A stretch of DNA of 38,644 nucleotides from CAINVV01 sp036508555 (GCA_036508555.1 DATCHD010000097.1:1-38644); one strand, 5' to 3'. Counted from the stretch's first letter, positions 8,398-17,861 are shown. Numbers and translations are program-made. The notes: generated by a model from the letters alone, not told the origin.

Positions 8398-8795
8398 CAA
8401 CTTCCGTACTCCAGAAAGCCAATGCATGCAGCGCTTATCTAAAAAACTACCCATTTCAATTATAACCGAATATCATTATGCAAATAAATCTTTCTTAATA
8501 ACATCGATATTCAGCATAATTGTGTACATTTATGCAGCCAGTAAGCGCATCAGGCCTTACCATTTTCAACCCAAAATCAATATTAGAAGGAAGGTGCGTT
8601 GCGATTATAGACAAGTTAGCAACAAGCCAAAAAGGAGACAGCGACAGTGATAATTTTGCTGGAAAAAGACAAAAAGAATGAACAGCCAACCCACATTCAG
8701 GCACATTTGGCTGCCCCAACACACGGGCGACAACTTCGCAGCCAAAAGAGACTGAAATTTTTCCAACGCACCATCGCTTCGTTTAAAATATTTGC
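8398..8795. other. Non-coding left flank of the helicase/methylase operon
   Basis: No gene can be supported in about 400 bases; the short open frames here have no recognisable content. The stretch contains the segment similar to 7841-7866 noted above, then sequence without clear structure leading to the promoter of the XRE gene. It is the probable left boundary of the operon that was inserted into, or preserved within, the restriction wreck. Confidence 0.5.
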
Positions 8796-8833
8796 TATTT
8801 TTGATGATTATGTCAAAATAATACTGTCAAAAT
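8796..8833 (+). promoter_or_regulatory. Candidate promoter box and operator for the XRE-led operon
   Basis: TATTTTTG at 8796-8803 fits the Bacteroidota -7 box TAnnTTTG. Immediately downstream TGTCAAAAT occurs at 8810-8818 and again at 8825-8833, a direct repeat with a 15-base period that runs into the start codon. The -7 box with TCAAAATA at 8812-8819 also forms an imperfect inverted repeat. Such symmetry beside an XRE gene suggests autoregulation. No convincing -33 element is visible. Confidence 0.45.
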
Positions 8834-9110
8834 GAAATCATTTGGAATATACATAAGGAAGATACGGGAAGAAAGGGATTTGCCTTTAAGAAAGGTTGCT
8901 GCGGCTCTTGACATTGACACATCTATTCTAAGCAAAATAGAAAGAAATGAGAGAGTTGCAACAAAGGAGATGATTCCTATTCTTGCTGAAATTTTGGAAA
9001 GACCAGAAAAAGAAATTGAAATTGAGTTTATTCAATCAGTCATTGAAAACAATCTAGGCGATTTGAAATATCTGAAAGATGGACTTCAAGAAACATTAAA
9101 GACCTTATGA
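8832..9110 (+). CDS. XRE-family helix-turn-helix regulator
   Basis: A 92-residue DNA-binding protein. Residues 5-58 form the classical five-helix HTH: IRKIREERDLPLRKVAAALD, then DTSILSKIERNERVATKEMI as the recognition-helix region, then LAEILERPEKEIE. The rest is a short helical tail. As the first gene of the operon, overlapping the helicase gene by 4 bases (ATGA), it most likely controls expression of the following helicase, methylase and ATPase, as small controller proteins do in restriction-modification and other defence systems. Repeats just before its start codon are candidate binding sites. The regulatory role is inference from position. Confidence 0.88.
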   Translation: MKSFGIYIRKIREERDLPLRKVAAALDIDTSILSKIERNERVATKEMIPILAEILERPEKEIEIEFIQSVIENNLGDLKYLKDGLQETLKTL

Positions 9111-12100
9111 GTAGCAAATTTTTTACAAACGAAGCTGATAATACTCTGATAAGCAAGATCGAGGGTATATTCAAACATCGTGACATTCATTTCTTTGATG
9201 CACTTGTAGGCTATTTCAGAGCTTCCGGATATTTTAGAATCAGGGAGTTTGTAGAAAAGGCAGAAGAAATCAGAATCTTAGTCGGGATAAATATTGACAA
9301 TCTAATAAATGAAGCAAGTCAGCAAGGTTTACTATTTGATAGCAATGCTGAAAGGGCACAAGACGAATTCTTTCTGGAAATAAAGAAAAATATCCAAGCC
9401 GCAGAATATGACAAAGAGGTTGAGAGTGGAATGCTTCAACTCATTTCAGACATTGTAACCGGAAAAGTAAAAATCAAAGTCCATCCCAAACAGAATATTC
9501 ATGCAAAACTCTACATTTTTAGAGAAAAGGAAAAACATGATCACGGTTACGGTTCTGTTATTACTGGCTCAAGCAACTTGACCGATGCAGGACTTTCAAA
9601 AAATTTTGAGTTTAATGTTGAACTTCGGGAAAATTCTGACATAGAATTTGCTACTGAAACATTCAATAAACTCTGGGAAGAATCAATTCCGATAGCCGAA
9701 GAATACATCGAAAAACTAAAAAAAGAGACTTACCTAAATGACACATACACACCTTATGAAGTTTATCTGAAATTTCTTGTAGAATATTTTGGAAGAAGTA
9801 TCGAGTTTGACCCAAACTCAATTACCGATTTGCCAAAAGGATTTAAAAGACTTTCCTATCAAATTGATGCTGTAAACGATGGTTACGCCAAAATGGTTAA
9901 GCATAATGGTTTTATCTTGGCTGATGTTGTTGGGTTGGGTAAAACAATTGTGGCAACCATTATCGCAAAAAAATATTTCTATTCAAACGGTTTCCCTTCA
10001 CATCGTTCAAGAACTCTAATTATTGTACCGCCCGCACTTAAAGAAAACTGGGCTGAAACAACCGAGAAATTCCGGTTAGATAACGTTAAAATTGTCACAA
10101 ACGGAAGTTTGCATAAAGTAACTGACCCTACGAAATACGACTTAGTAATTGTTGATGAAGCTCATAAATTCAGGTCTGACACAGCTTCGATGTATAACGA
10201 ATTACAGAAAATCTGCAAAACCCCAACAAGGCGCATTTTACCAAATGGGACTATTGTACAAAAGAAAATTATGCTGGTTTCTGCAACTCCATTAAACAAC
10301 AGACCAGAGGACATTGCTAACCTTGTTTATTTGTTTCAGGACAGTAAAAATTCAACTCTTGAAATCGGAAATTTGCAAAATTTTTTCCGTGGACAGATTG
10401 ATGCTTATCGTAAATTAAAAAAAGAACCTGACATTAAAACTGTGCAAGCTGGAGTTAAAAAGATTTATGAGAAAATTAGAACTAAAGTAATTGAACCACT
10501 AATTGTTCGCAGAACCAGAACTGACTTATTGGTACACAAACAATATTCGGAAGACTTAATCAATCAGGGCATAAAATTCCCAATTGTAAAACAACCTCAA
10601 AAGATTTTTTATCAACTTGAACCACATTTAGAGGCGCTGTATGACAAAACCATATTTGTTTTAAGTGACCCAACTCAAGGCTTGACTTACAATAGATACA
10701 GGGCAATAGGTTTTTTAAAACCACATAAAAAAGCTAAATATAAACAAGCAGATATGATTTCGGGGCAATTAGCCAGAATCATGAAAACCTTACTTGTAAA
10801 GCGTATTGACAGTAGCTTTTTTGCCTTTAAACAATCGCTTGAACGATTTATGATGGCAACCAAAGCAATGGTAACCATGTTTGAAAATGGCAAAATTTAC
10901 ATTGCCCCTAATTTGCCGGTTTCAGATATGATTAATGAGGATAAAGAGGAAGAATTGCTCAATCTGATAATTGAGAAATCAATGGACGACCCAACTATTG
11001 AGATTTGCGAACCAGATGATTTTGAATACAACTTTTTGCCCGGATTGAAAAATGATTATGAGCTTTTAAAAGACCTGAACAAAGATTGGGTTAAAATTAA
11101 TGATGACCCAAAATTGGACGTATTTATTGACTATTTAAAGAATACTTTGCTGAGTAAGAAAATTAATCCACAATCTAAATTGGTTGTATTTTCCGAAAGC
11201 AAGGAAACTACTGATTATTTATTTAAAGAATTACCGAAGCATGTGAATTTCAGAATTCTTTCGGTTGACAGCCATTCACGTAAAGACAAAATGCCTGTAA
11301 TCAGGAAAAATTTTGATGCCAACATACCTAAAGCTGACCAGAGTGACGACTTTGACATTGTAATTTCAACAGAAGTATTAGCGGAAGGGATTAACCTTCA
11401 CAGGTCAAATGTGATTGTAAATTATGATACGCCTTGGAATTCGACCAAATTGATGCAACGTATTGGTAGGGTAAACCGAATTGGTTCAACTGCAAACGAA
11501 GTTCATGTTTTCAATTTCTATCCAACAGCAAAAGTCAATAGTGATATTGAATTAGAGAAAAAGGCAATTATGAAATTACAGGCTTTTCATGCGGCTTTGG
11601 GTGAAGACAGCCAGATATATTCGCCCGATGAAGAATTTGAAACTTTTGGTTTGTTTGACAAGCAAATGGAAGAAGAAAAAGACGAAAAATTATCGTATTT
11701 AATGATGATTCGTGATATAAAAGAAAAAAATCCAACTCTTTTCAAACAAATCAAAAATATGCCTTTAAGGGCGAGAGTCGGTAGAAACAATTCGGAATTA
11801 AACAACGGAACTATCTGTTTTATTAAGGACGATAAAAGAGATGCCTTCATTTTCGTGAAATCTAATAAGGAAGTAGAAGAACTTACTTTTTTAGAAACAG
11901 TTAGAAAATTCGAAGCCTTTCAAGAAGAAAAGGGAATAGCATTACACGGAAACCACCATGAACAAGTGAAATTAGCTATTCAGGTATTTGCAGATAAAGT
12001 TGAAGACGAAAAAGCAAAAGATAAGAAAGTTGATGTTACCCAAGGGCCAAATGAAAAAAGTGCAATTGCATATTTAGATGCAATGTTAAATTTACCATTT

Positions 12101-12370
12101 ACCAATGACCTGGAAACACAATTAATTATCATTGCTAAAGAAGCAATCAGGAAAGGCCGGTTTCAAAATTTACAACGTGACATTAATAAATTACATAAAG
12201 CAGTTAAGAAAAGTCCATTGAAGCCGGTTATCATTCTTGAAAGGGTAATCGGAATTCTTAAAAGCTATCCTTTGAAACAGGAAGAAGAGGAAATTTATCA
12301 GGAAGTACAGGTAATTAAACCAAGAGTTTTACATCCTGAAATCATTATTACCGAAAGTTTTAGCAAATAG
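9107..12370 (+). CDS. PLD-domain SNF2/DEAD-like superfamily 2 helicase
   Basis: A 1087-residue fusion. Residues 1-230 form a phospholipase D-like domain with one HxK motif (IHAKLYIF, H132 and K134) and GSSNLTDAG (154-162); an arginine replaces the aspartate of the classical HxKx4D. Residues about 245-820 form an SF2 helicase of the SNF2/restriction type: Walker A DVVGLGKT (273-280), LIIVPPALKENW, motif II VDEAHKF (DEAH 350-353), motif III VSATPLNN, then STEVLAEGINLHRSNVIVNY and QRIGRVNRIGS in the C-terminal core. About 270 more residues are rich in charged helices. ATP-driven translocation on DNA is expected; the PLD part may act as nuclease or DNA-binding module. It sits between the XRE gene and the methylase, with 5 bases to the latter, so they form one transcription unit. 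Base composition is clearly more AT-rich than the flanking core genes. Confidence 0.9.
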   Translation: MSSKFFTNEADNTLISKIEGIFKHRDIHFFDALVGYFRASGYFRIREFVEKAEEIRILVGINIDNLINEASQQGLLFDSNAERAQDEFFLEIKKNIQAAEYDKEVESGMLQLISDIVTGKVKIKVHPKQNIHAKLYIFREKEKHDHGYGSVITGSSNLTDAGLSKNFEFNVELRENSDIEFATETFNKLWEESIPIAEEYIEKLKKETYLNDTYTPYEVYLKFLVEYFGRSIEFDPNSITDLPKGFKRLSYQIDAVNDGYAKMVKHNGFILADVVGLGKTIVATIIAKKYFYSNGFPSHRSRTLIIVPPALKENWAETTEKFRLDNVKIVTNGSLHKVTDPTKYDLVIVDEAHKFRSDTASMYNELQKICKTPTRRILPNGTIVQKKIMLVSATPLNNRPEDIANLVYLFQDSKNSTLEIGNLQNFFRGQIDAYRKLKKEPDIKTVQAGVKKIYEKIRTKVIEPLIVRRTRTDLLVHKQYSEDLINQGIKFPIVKQPQKIFYQLEPHLEALYDKTIFVLSDPTQGLTYNRYRAIGFLKPHKKAKYKQADMISGQLARIMKTLLVKRIDSSFFAFKQSLERFMMATKAMVTMFENGKIYIAPNLPVSDMINEDKEEELLNLIIEKSMDDPTIEICEPDDFEYNFLPGLKNDYELLKDLNKDWVKINDDPKLDVFIDYLKNTLLSKKINPQSKLVVFSESKETTDYLFKELPKHVNFRILSVDSHSRKDKMPVIRKNFDANIPKADQSDDFDIVISTEVLAEGINLHRSNVIVNYDTPWNSTKLMQRIGRVNRIGSTANEVHVFNFYPTAKVNSDIELEKKAIMKLQAFHAALGEDSQIYSPDEEFETFGLFDKQMEEEKDEKLSYLMMIRDIKEKNPTLFKQIKNMPLRARVGRNNSELNNGTICFIKDDKRDAFIFVKSNKEVEELTFLETVRKFEAFQEEKGIALHGNHHEQVKLAIQVFADKVEDEKAKDKKVDVTQGPNEKSAIAYLDAMLNLPFTNDLETQLIIIAKEAIRKGRFQNLQRDINKLHKAVKKSPLKPVIILERVIGILKSYPLKQEEEEIYQEVQVIKPRVLHPEIIITESFSK

Positions 12371-12375
12371 TCGGC

Positions 12376-15300
12376 ATGAAAGAAAAAGAATTAAAAGATA
12401 TACTTAGGAAAGATTTCAACTTTGAAGAAAATTGGAAACCTTTGTTTTCATTGCTTTTCAATAAAGTACAATATTTTAGCAATCCATCTAACCCATTTTC
12501 TGAAAATGAAAAAGTAAAATCGGGAAAGCAAACTGGAATTGTAAAATTGGATGATGGAAAATCAATAGCCATTTTTGAAGTCGAAGTTGATGACACAATC
12601 CATATTGACAAAAAACGGCAAGGGTTACGTGAAATCGCCATCAAGCATATCGACCAGAACATTACACATGGTGCTTTTGTATTTTTCTATTCCAAAAATC
12701 AGGCTGATTATCGTTTTTCGTTTATCGCCAAATGGTCGGAACTTGATATTGAAACCGGGGAATTTAAAAAGGGAGAAACCAAACCTAAACGGTACACCTA
12801 TCTTTTGGGCGTTAATGAAGCCTGTACTACTGCAGCAAAACGATTGCTCATTCTCATTGAAAGAAAGACTAATCAAAATACTGGAATAAAGGAAATTATT
12901 GATGCCTTTTCGGTTGAATCACTTAACAAGGAATTCTTTAAAACTTATAAGGAACATTACGAAAAATTTTGGAGGTTTATTGCCAATCCTGACAATGGAT
13001 ATCGGAATATTTTATTGGATACTACAAAAGATCAGCTTGAAAAACAGGAAAAACCAATTCGTGATTTTGCCAAGAAACTGTTAGGCCGTATCGTTTTTCT
13101 GCATTTTTTACAGAAAAAAGGATGGATGGGTTGCTCAGCAAATACGAGCAATTGGGTTGAGGGAGAAAAGCATTTTATGCAAAAACTCTTTACCGATTTT
13201 TCTGATAAAACCCATTTTCACAGCCGTTGCCTTACTAAGTTGTTTTTCAATACACTAAATTCCCGCGAGAATAATGAAGTTTTTGAGCTTGAAGGATTGC
13301 ATGGAAAACTGAATGGTTCTCGTGTGCCTTACCTGAATGGTGGTTTGTTTGATACAGATAAACCAAAGGAAGTTTTAACGATTGATTTTCCTGAAAAATA
13401 TTTTGCTGAACTTCTTGAATTTTTTGAACAATACAATTTTACCATCGACGAAAACAGTCCGGACGATCATGAAGTTGGTATTGACCCGGAAATGTTAGGG
13501 CATATTTTTGAAAACCTGCTGGAAGAAAATCGTGAAAAAGGTGCTTTTTATACACCCAAAGAGGTGGTTCAATACATGTGTAAGGAGAGTCTTATTCAAT
13601 ACCTGAATAATTCGTTTGATGCGAAAGTTGTTATTGAAAAATTCGTCCGCAATCATATTGTTTCGGAAACGCTTGCCATAAAAGACAATGCAGTTCTTTT
13701 GAATAATTTGCTGGACAAAATTAAGATTTGCGACCCTGCCATTGGCTCAGGTGCTTTCCCGATTGGAATATTGCAGGAGATTTTTGAAGCAAAGAAATTC
13801 ATTTATCCATATCTGAAAACCAACAAGGAATTTAATCCGGCACAGGTAAAGAAGGATATTATTCAAAAATCAATTTACGGTGTTGATTTGGAAAAAGGTG
13901 CTGTGGATATTGCCCAACTCCGCTTTTGGCTGGCATTGGTTGTAGACGAAGAAAACCCGCACCCCTTGCCAAACCTTGATTATAAAATCATGCAGGGTAA
14001 CAGCCTGCTCGAAAGTTTTGAAGGAATAGATCTGAGCAAAACAGCACTTCTTGAAAAGTCAAAAATTGGAATTTTAATTCCATCGTTATTTGAAGAACCA
14101 AATACTGAATATGGTTTTTCAGATGAAAACCGTGCCGAGATTCAAGAATCAATAAGGGTATATTTTAAAACGGAAGACAAAAGGGAAAAAACCACCATAA
14201 GGAAGAATATTGACCGGATTGTGATTGACCATATTGATAAATCGTTGGAGTTTTACGAAACCCGTTTACTCTTTGAAATTGCCGATATTGAAAATAGGCT
14301 GGAAAACAAAATAGAGCGATTAACCGATGCCCAAAAAGAACAATACAAAGCGAAGAGCAAAGAGGTTGTTGAAATTGAAAAACGTAAAAAACTTCTGGCG
14401 AACCGTAACGAAGCCCGTAAAAAACTACTCGAATTTGAACATACCGATGAACGCCCCTACTTCCTTTGGCATTTGTTTTTTATGGATGTATTTGAAAAAG
14501 GTGGCTTTGATGTAATTATTGGAAATCCACCATACAGGCAACTTCAGAAAATGGGTATAGAAGCTGATATATTGGAGAATGAGAAATTTGAGACATTTAC
14601 CCGTACAGGTGACCTTTATTGTTTGTTTTATGAAAAAGGATTTAACTTATTAAAAAAAGGTGGCACTTTGACTTATATCACTTCAAATTCTTGGATGAAG
14701 ACAAAGTATGGAGAAAGCTTGAGAAAGTTTTTTGTTAAAAAAACAAATCCATTAAAATTATTGAATTTTGAGGATACACAAATCTTTCCATCTGCGACAG
14801 TGGAGACGAATATATTAATTGGTAAAAGCAACAAAAATATCAATAACCTTGAGGCAGTTGCTATTAAACAAGGAGCTGTTAATATAACAATTCAGGAATA
14901 TTTTAACGATAACAAAATAGAAATTAATGAATTAGATGAAACAGAGTGGATAATCTTATCTAAAGAAGATTTTTTAATTAAGGAAGAAATCGAAAGGAAA
15001 TCAGAAATTTTAGACTCATATAATTTAGAAATAAGTAGAGGTATAGTCACAGGATTTAATGAGGCTTTTATAATTCCGGATTCTAAAACAAAGGAGTTGA
15101 TAGAACATGATGACAAAAATGCATTTATACTAAAAAAATTCCTCGGGGGAAGAGATATACATAAATACAAAGTAGATTGGAATAATGAATGGCTAATTTA
15201 TAGTCACAGTGCTGTAAATGAGAATGATTTCCCTGAAATAACAGAATATCTATCTCAATTTCGGCAAAAACTTGAAGCAAGAAGAGGTGGAATGAATACT

Positions 15301-15981
15301 AAAACTGGTGAAGTTCCGTATAAATGGTGGCAACTTCAAGTAGATTATTACTCTTCCGGTACTTTTAAAAACTATGAACTACCTAAATTGATGTGGGCAG
15401 AATTATCTGATAAGCAAAAATTTGTCTTTGACGCTTCAGGCATATATCCAAATAAGACCATTTTTATTATTACAGGTGAATTATTAAAACCACTTCTTGT
15501 GGTTCTAAACTCTAAAGTTGTTTTATGGTTTTTTAATCAAACATCGACTACTTCAGGTATGGGGACAACAATATGGAGTAAATATAAGGTTGAGAAATTA
15601 CCAATACCTAAATTGCTCAGGAAGAATGCAGAGCAATTCTCATCTTTTGCTGAATACCTAATTTTATTAAACGACCCAATTATACCAGAAATTCTTGAAC
15701 ACTCTTCAAACCAAATCATTAGCGAAACTTTTGAAGAGGTATTGAACATGATGGTTTACGAATTAATTTTTGAAGAACACTTGAAAGAAAAGGAAATTGA
15801 TGTGCTGCGATTTGTCAACTTCCCCAATATATCAAAATTAAAATCCTTTGAAGAGAAGAGGGATGCCATTCAAAAAATTTACTTTTGGCTAAAAGAGAAG
15901 GATAACCCAATAAGGAACAGAATACTTGTATCGGAAAGCCGCAGTTGGATTATCAAACGTATCAACCAAAGCACGCATTAG
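12376..15981 (+). CDS. Eco57I-type N6-adenine DNA methyltransferase, class IIG-like size
   Basis: A 1201-residue methylase. The SAM-binding motif I is CDPAIGSGAFPIGIL (about residue 453) and the catalytic motif IV is IIGNPPY (about 717-720), the N6-adenine type. Between them lie YGVDLEKGAVDIAQLRFWLA (motif II/III region) and a long charged insertion typical of Eco57I-family enzymes. Upstream, LGHIFENLLEENREKGAFYT is the conserved helical lead-in to such domains. The C-terminal third (about 850-1150) should contain the target-recognition part. The N-terminal 130 residues contain KLDDGKSIAIFEVEVDD and later FVFFYSKNQADYRFSF, as seen at the start of other type IIG-like proteins. A nuclease role for this part is possible, but I see no clear D...ExK. 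Three bases separate it from the ATPase gene. Confidence 0.9.
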   Translation: MKEKELKDILRKDFNFEENWKPLFSLLFNKVQYFSNPSNPFSENEKVKSGKQTGIVKLDDGKSIAIFEVEVDDTIHIDKKRQGLREIAIKHIDQNITHGAFVFFYSKNQADYRFSFIAKWSELDIETGEFKKGETKPKRYTYLLGVNEACTTAAKRLLILIERKTNQNTGIKEIIDAFSVESLNKEFFKTYKEHYEKFWRFIANPDNGYRNILLDTTKDQLEKQEKPIRDFAKKLLGRIVFLHFLQKKGWMGCSANTSNWVEGEKHFMQKLFTDFSDKTHFHSRCLTKLFFNTLNSRENNEVFELEGLHGKLNGSRVPYLNGGLFDTDKPKEVLTIDFPEKYFAELLEFFEQYNFTIDENSPDDHEVGIDPEMLGHIFENLLEENREKGAFYTPKEVVQYMCKESLIQYLNNSFDAKVVIEKFVRNHIVSETLAIKDNAVLLNNLLDKIKICDPAIGSGAFPIGILQEIFEAKKFIYPYLKTNKEFNPAQVKKDIIQKSIYGVDLEKGAVDIAQLRFWLALVVDEENPHPLPNLDYKIMQGNSLLESFEGIDLSKTALLEKSKIGILIPSLFEEPNTEYGFSDENRAEIQESIRVYFKTEDKREKTTIRKNIDRIVIDHIDKSLEFYETRLLFEIADIENRLENKIERLTDAQKEQYKAKSKEVVEIEKRKKLLANRNEARKKLLEFEHTDERPYFLWHLFFMDVFEKGGFDVIIGNPPYRQLQKMGIEADILENEKFETFTRTGDLYCLFYEKGFNLLKKGGTLTYITSNSWMKTKYGESLRKFFVKKTNPLKLLNFEDTQIFPSATVETNILIGKSNKNINNLEAVAIKQGAVNITIQEYFNDNKIEINELDETEWIILSKEDFLIKEEIERKSEILDSYNLEISRGIVTGFNEAFIIPDSKTKELIEHDDKNAFILKKFLGGRDIHKYKVDWNNEWLIYSHSAVNENDFPEITEYLSQFRQKLEARRGGMNTKTGEVPYKWWQLQVDYYSSGTFKNYELPKLMWAELSDKQKFVFDASGIYPNKTIFIITGELLKPLLVVLNSKVVLWFFNQTSTTSGMGTTIWSKYKVEKLPIPKLLRKNAEQFSSFAEYLILLNDPIIPEILEHSSNQIISETFEEVLNMMVYELIFEEHLKEKEIDVLRFVNFPNISKLKSFEEKRDAIQKIYFWLKEKDNPIRNRILVSESRSWIIKRINQSTH

Positions 15982-15984
15982 ACT

Positions 15985-17571
15985 ATGAAATTACATGAGT
16001 TACATATCAATAATTTTAAGTTTTTTCCAAAGCAAGATCCGAAAAGTCCACTTTTAAAAATTGATGGAAAAAACCTGTTGATTTATGGTGAAAATGGTAG
16101 TGGCAAATCAACCATTTACTGGGCTTTATACACCCTTTTAGAAAGTGCATTCAAAAAGAATGAGTTTGAAGTTGAAAAGTATTTCAAGAAAAATGGAGAG
16201 TTTGGGTTGGTAAATATTCACGCTACAAAAAATTCAGCACCTTTTATTAAGGCCGTATTAAAAGATAGCAACGGCAATAATCCCAAAGAATATCTGGTCA
16301 ACCCTAACTTACACCAGATTGTAGCAAATATGCGAGATTCCTCCATCAGGGAAAGTGGAATGGCAAGCGACTTTTTAAATTATCGGATAATATTCCGGCT
16401 GCATCATATTAAACATTCAAAAGAAAATAACCTGTTTGGCTGGTTCGAAGATGAAATATTTCCTTACATTTTAATTGACACCATCAGCCGTACAGAAAGT
16501 GTGGAGGATTATTATAAAACACTTAAAAATGGGCCAAAGAAAGTAAAAGATTTCAATGAAATAGATAAAATGATTTATCCAAATGCTTCTATGAGTGAAC
16601 ATCCGCAGGAAGCAGTAAAGAAAGATTATGCGATTTATCAACGCTATGTAAAATCGGTAAAAAACTGGAATTCTAAAATTGAAAAGTACCTGAAAAGTAT
16701 TTTAAAACGGGCAAATGTAATTCTGAAAGATGATTTCAAACAAAATTTTGATTTCAAGCTTAATTTCAGAGGTGCGACCCATGATGTATCGCCCAATGAC
16801 CCAAATTGGAAAGAACCTTTTATTGAATTGCAAGTTCCACAATACGAAGGCAAAAGGAACGTTGTAAAACGTGCTCATTCATTTTTGAATGAAGCAAAAT
16901 GGAGTGCAATAGGTTTGGCAATCCGCTTTGCCATCATCGAAGATTGGACAAACAGACCAAACCAAGCCGAACTAAAAGCTTTGATAATTGATGATATGCT
17001 TTTAAGTTTGGATATGTGCAATCGTGACATTGTGCTTAATTTATTGCTTGACAGGTATGTAAATAGTTATCAACTCATAATGCTTACTCACGACAAGTAT
17101 TTTTATGAACTGGCTCAAGGAAAAATCAATGCAAGAAACAAGGGAAATGAATGGTTGAAACTTGAAATGTATGAAGATGAAAAGAATGGGAAAAAGTTTC
17201 CTTTAATAATAAAGTCTAAGACAAATCTTGAACGTGCAAGAAGCTTTTTTAAACAGAAAGAATTTTCGGCATCAGCAAATCATTTAAGAAAAGCTACTGA
17301 ATGTTTTGTTTATGAATATGTACCGAAAAAGCACCATTACGACAAAAGATTTAATGATTTAAATTTGAGTCAGTTGATTAATAAGTCTAGAGCAGTTGCA
17401 AAAATTAACGGGTTGCCTGCGGGGTTGATTCAGGAGTTAGATTTAATGAGGACAAATATTTTTAATCCTGGGTCTCATTATGACGTTTACACCCCTATTT
17501 TTCAAAACGACTTAATAAGAGCTATTGAAACATTGGAAAAAGTAGCATTATTGACTAATTTGAATTTGTAA
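15985..17571 (+). CDS. ABC/RecF-like AAA ATPase with extra helical C-terminal domain
   Basis: A 528-residue ATPase starting MKLHELHINNFKFFP, a RecF/SMC-like beginning. Walker A is YGENGSGKST (about residues 34-43). A variant signature follows at FLNEAKWSAIGLAIRFAI, then Walker B with D-loop ALIIDDMLLSLD and an H-loop LIMLTHD, so a complete ABC-type ATPase is present with only a short central helical region. After about residue 400 a separate domain follows: NLERARSFFKQKEFSASANH, LRKATECFVYEYV, and near the end MRTNIFNPGSHYD. This pattern of helices plus R/N/H residues recalls HEPN-like domains of defence ATPases, but that is a guess. It is the last gene of the XRE-helicase-methylase operon and is probably its effector or sensor. 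Confidence 0.85.
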   Translation: MKLHELHINNFKFFPKQDPKSPLLKIDGKNLLIYGENGSGKSTIYWALYTLLESAFKKNEFEVEKYFKKNGEFGLVNIHATKNSAPFIKAVLKDSNGNNPKEYLVNPNLHQIVANMRDSSIRESGMASDFLNYRIIFRLHHIKHSKENNLFGWFEDEIFPYILIDTISRTESVEDYYKTLKNGPKKVKDFNEIDKMIYPNASMSEHPQEAVKKDYAIYQRYVKSVKNWNSKIEKYLKSILKRANVILKDDFKQNFDFKLNFRGATHDVSPNDPNWKEPFIELQVPQYEGKRNVVKRAHSFLNEAKWSAIGLAIRFAIIEDWTNRPNQAELKALIIDDMLLSLDMCNRDIVLNLLLDRYVNSYQLIMLTHDKYFYELAQGKINARNKGNEWLKLEMYEDEKNGKKFPLIIKSKTNLERARSFFKQKEFSASANHLRKATECFVYEYVPKKHHYDKRFNDLNLSQLINKSRAVAKINGLPAGLIQELDLMRTNIFNPGSHYDVYTPIFQNDLIRAIETLEKVALLTNLNL

Positions 17572-17574
17572 AAT

Positions 17575-17861
17575 ATGCTAAATACCCATCCCTTTGGCAT
17601 GTTTACCGAGCACTTACAGAACACATTCGGAATAAGTTCGGAAAAGGTTCGGAAAAGAGTTCGGAAAAAGAAATCCCAACCTGGAATATTGTTTTTGAAC
17701 TTATTGCACTCTACCCTGAAATTACCGCAGAGGAGGCAGGGAAGATAGTAGGAATATCTTCCCGGGCAACGGAAAAGCACATTAAAAAGCTGAAAGATTC
17801 GGGTATTATCGAAAGAATAGGAGGCCGAAAAGAAGGATCTTGGCAAATTAAGAAAAATTAG
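17575..17861 (+). pseudogene. Winged-helix C-terminal remnant, frameshifted
   Basis: Starting 3 bases after the ATPase stop, the frame reads MLNTHPFGMFTEHLQNTFGI and SSEKVRKRVRKK. It then needs a frame change to continue as WNIVFELIALYPEITAEEAG, KIVGISSRATEKHIKKLKDS and GIIERIGGRKEGSWQIKKN. The second part is a winged helix typical of the C-terminus of AlbA-type ATP-binding regulators or some Fic proteins; SSEK-R-K-containing repeats often precede it. Only this tail is left. Imperfect TTCGGAAAA repeats near 17636-17670 mark the place of the frame break, which suggests slippage. The parent gene cannot be named with certainty. Confidence 0.6.

Noticed and set aside
8378..8835. Short plus-strand frames of 62-90 codons before the XRE gene
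   Set aside because: No conserved motif, no ribosome binding site, and they cross the sequence shared with 7841-7866 in another frame.
8832..17571. Assignment of the operon to BREX or DISARM
   Set aside because: No PglZ phosphatase, BrxC-like ATPase or DUF1998 protein is present; the helicase has its PLD part fused, unlike the separate drmC of DISARM.
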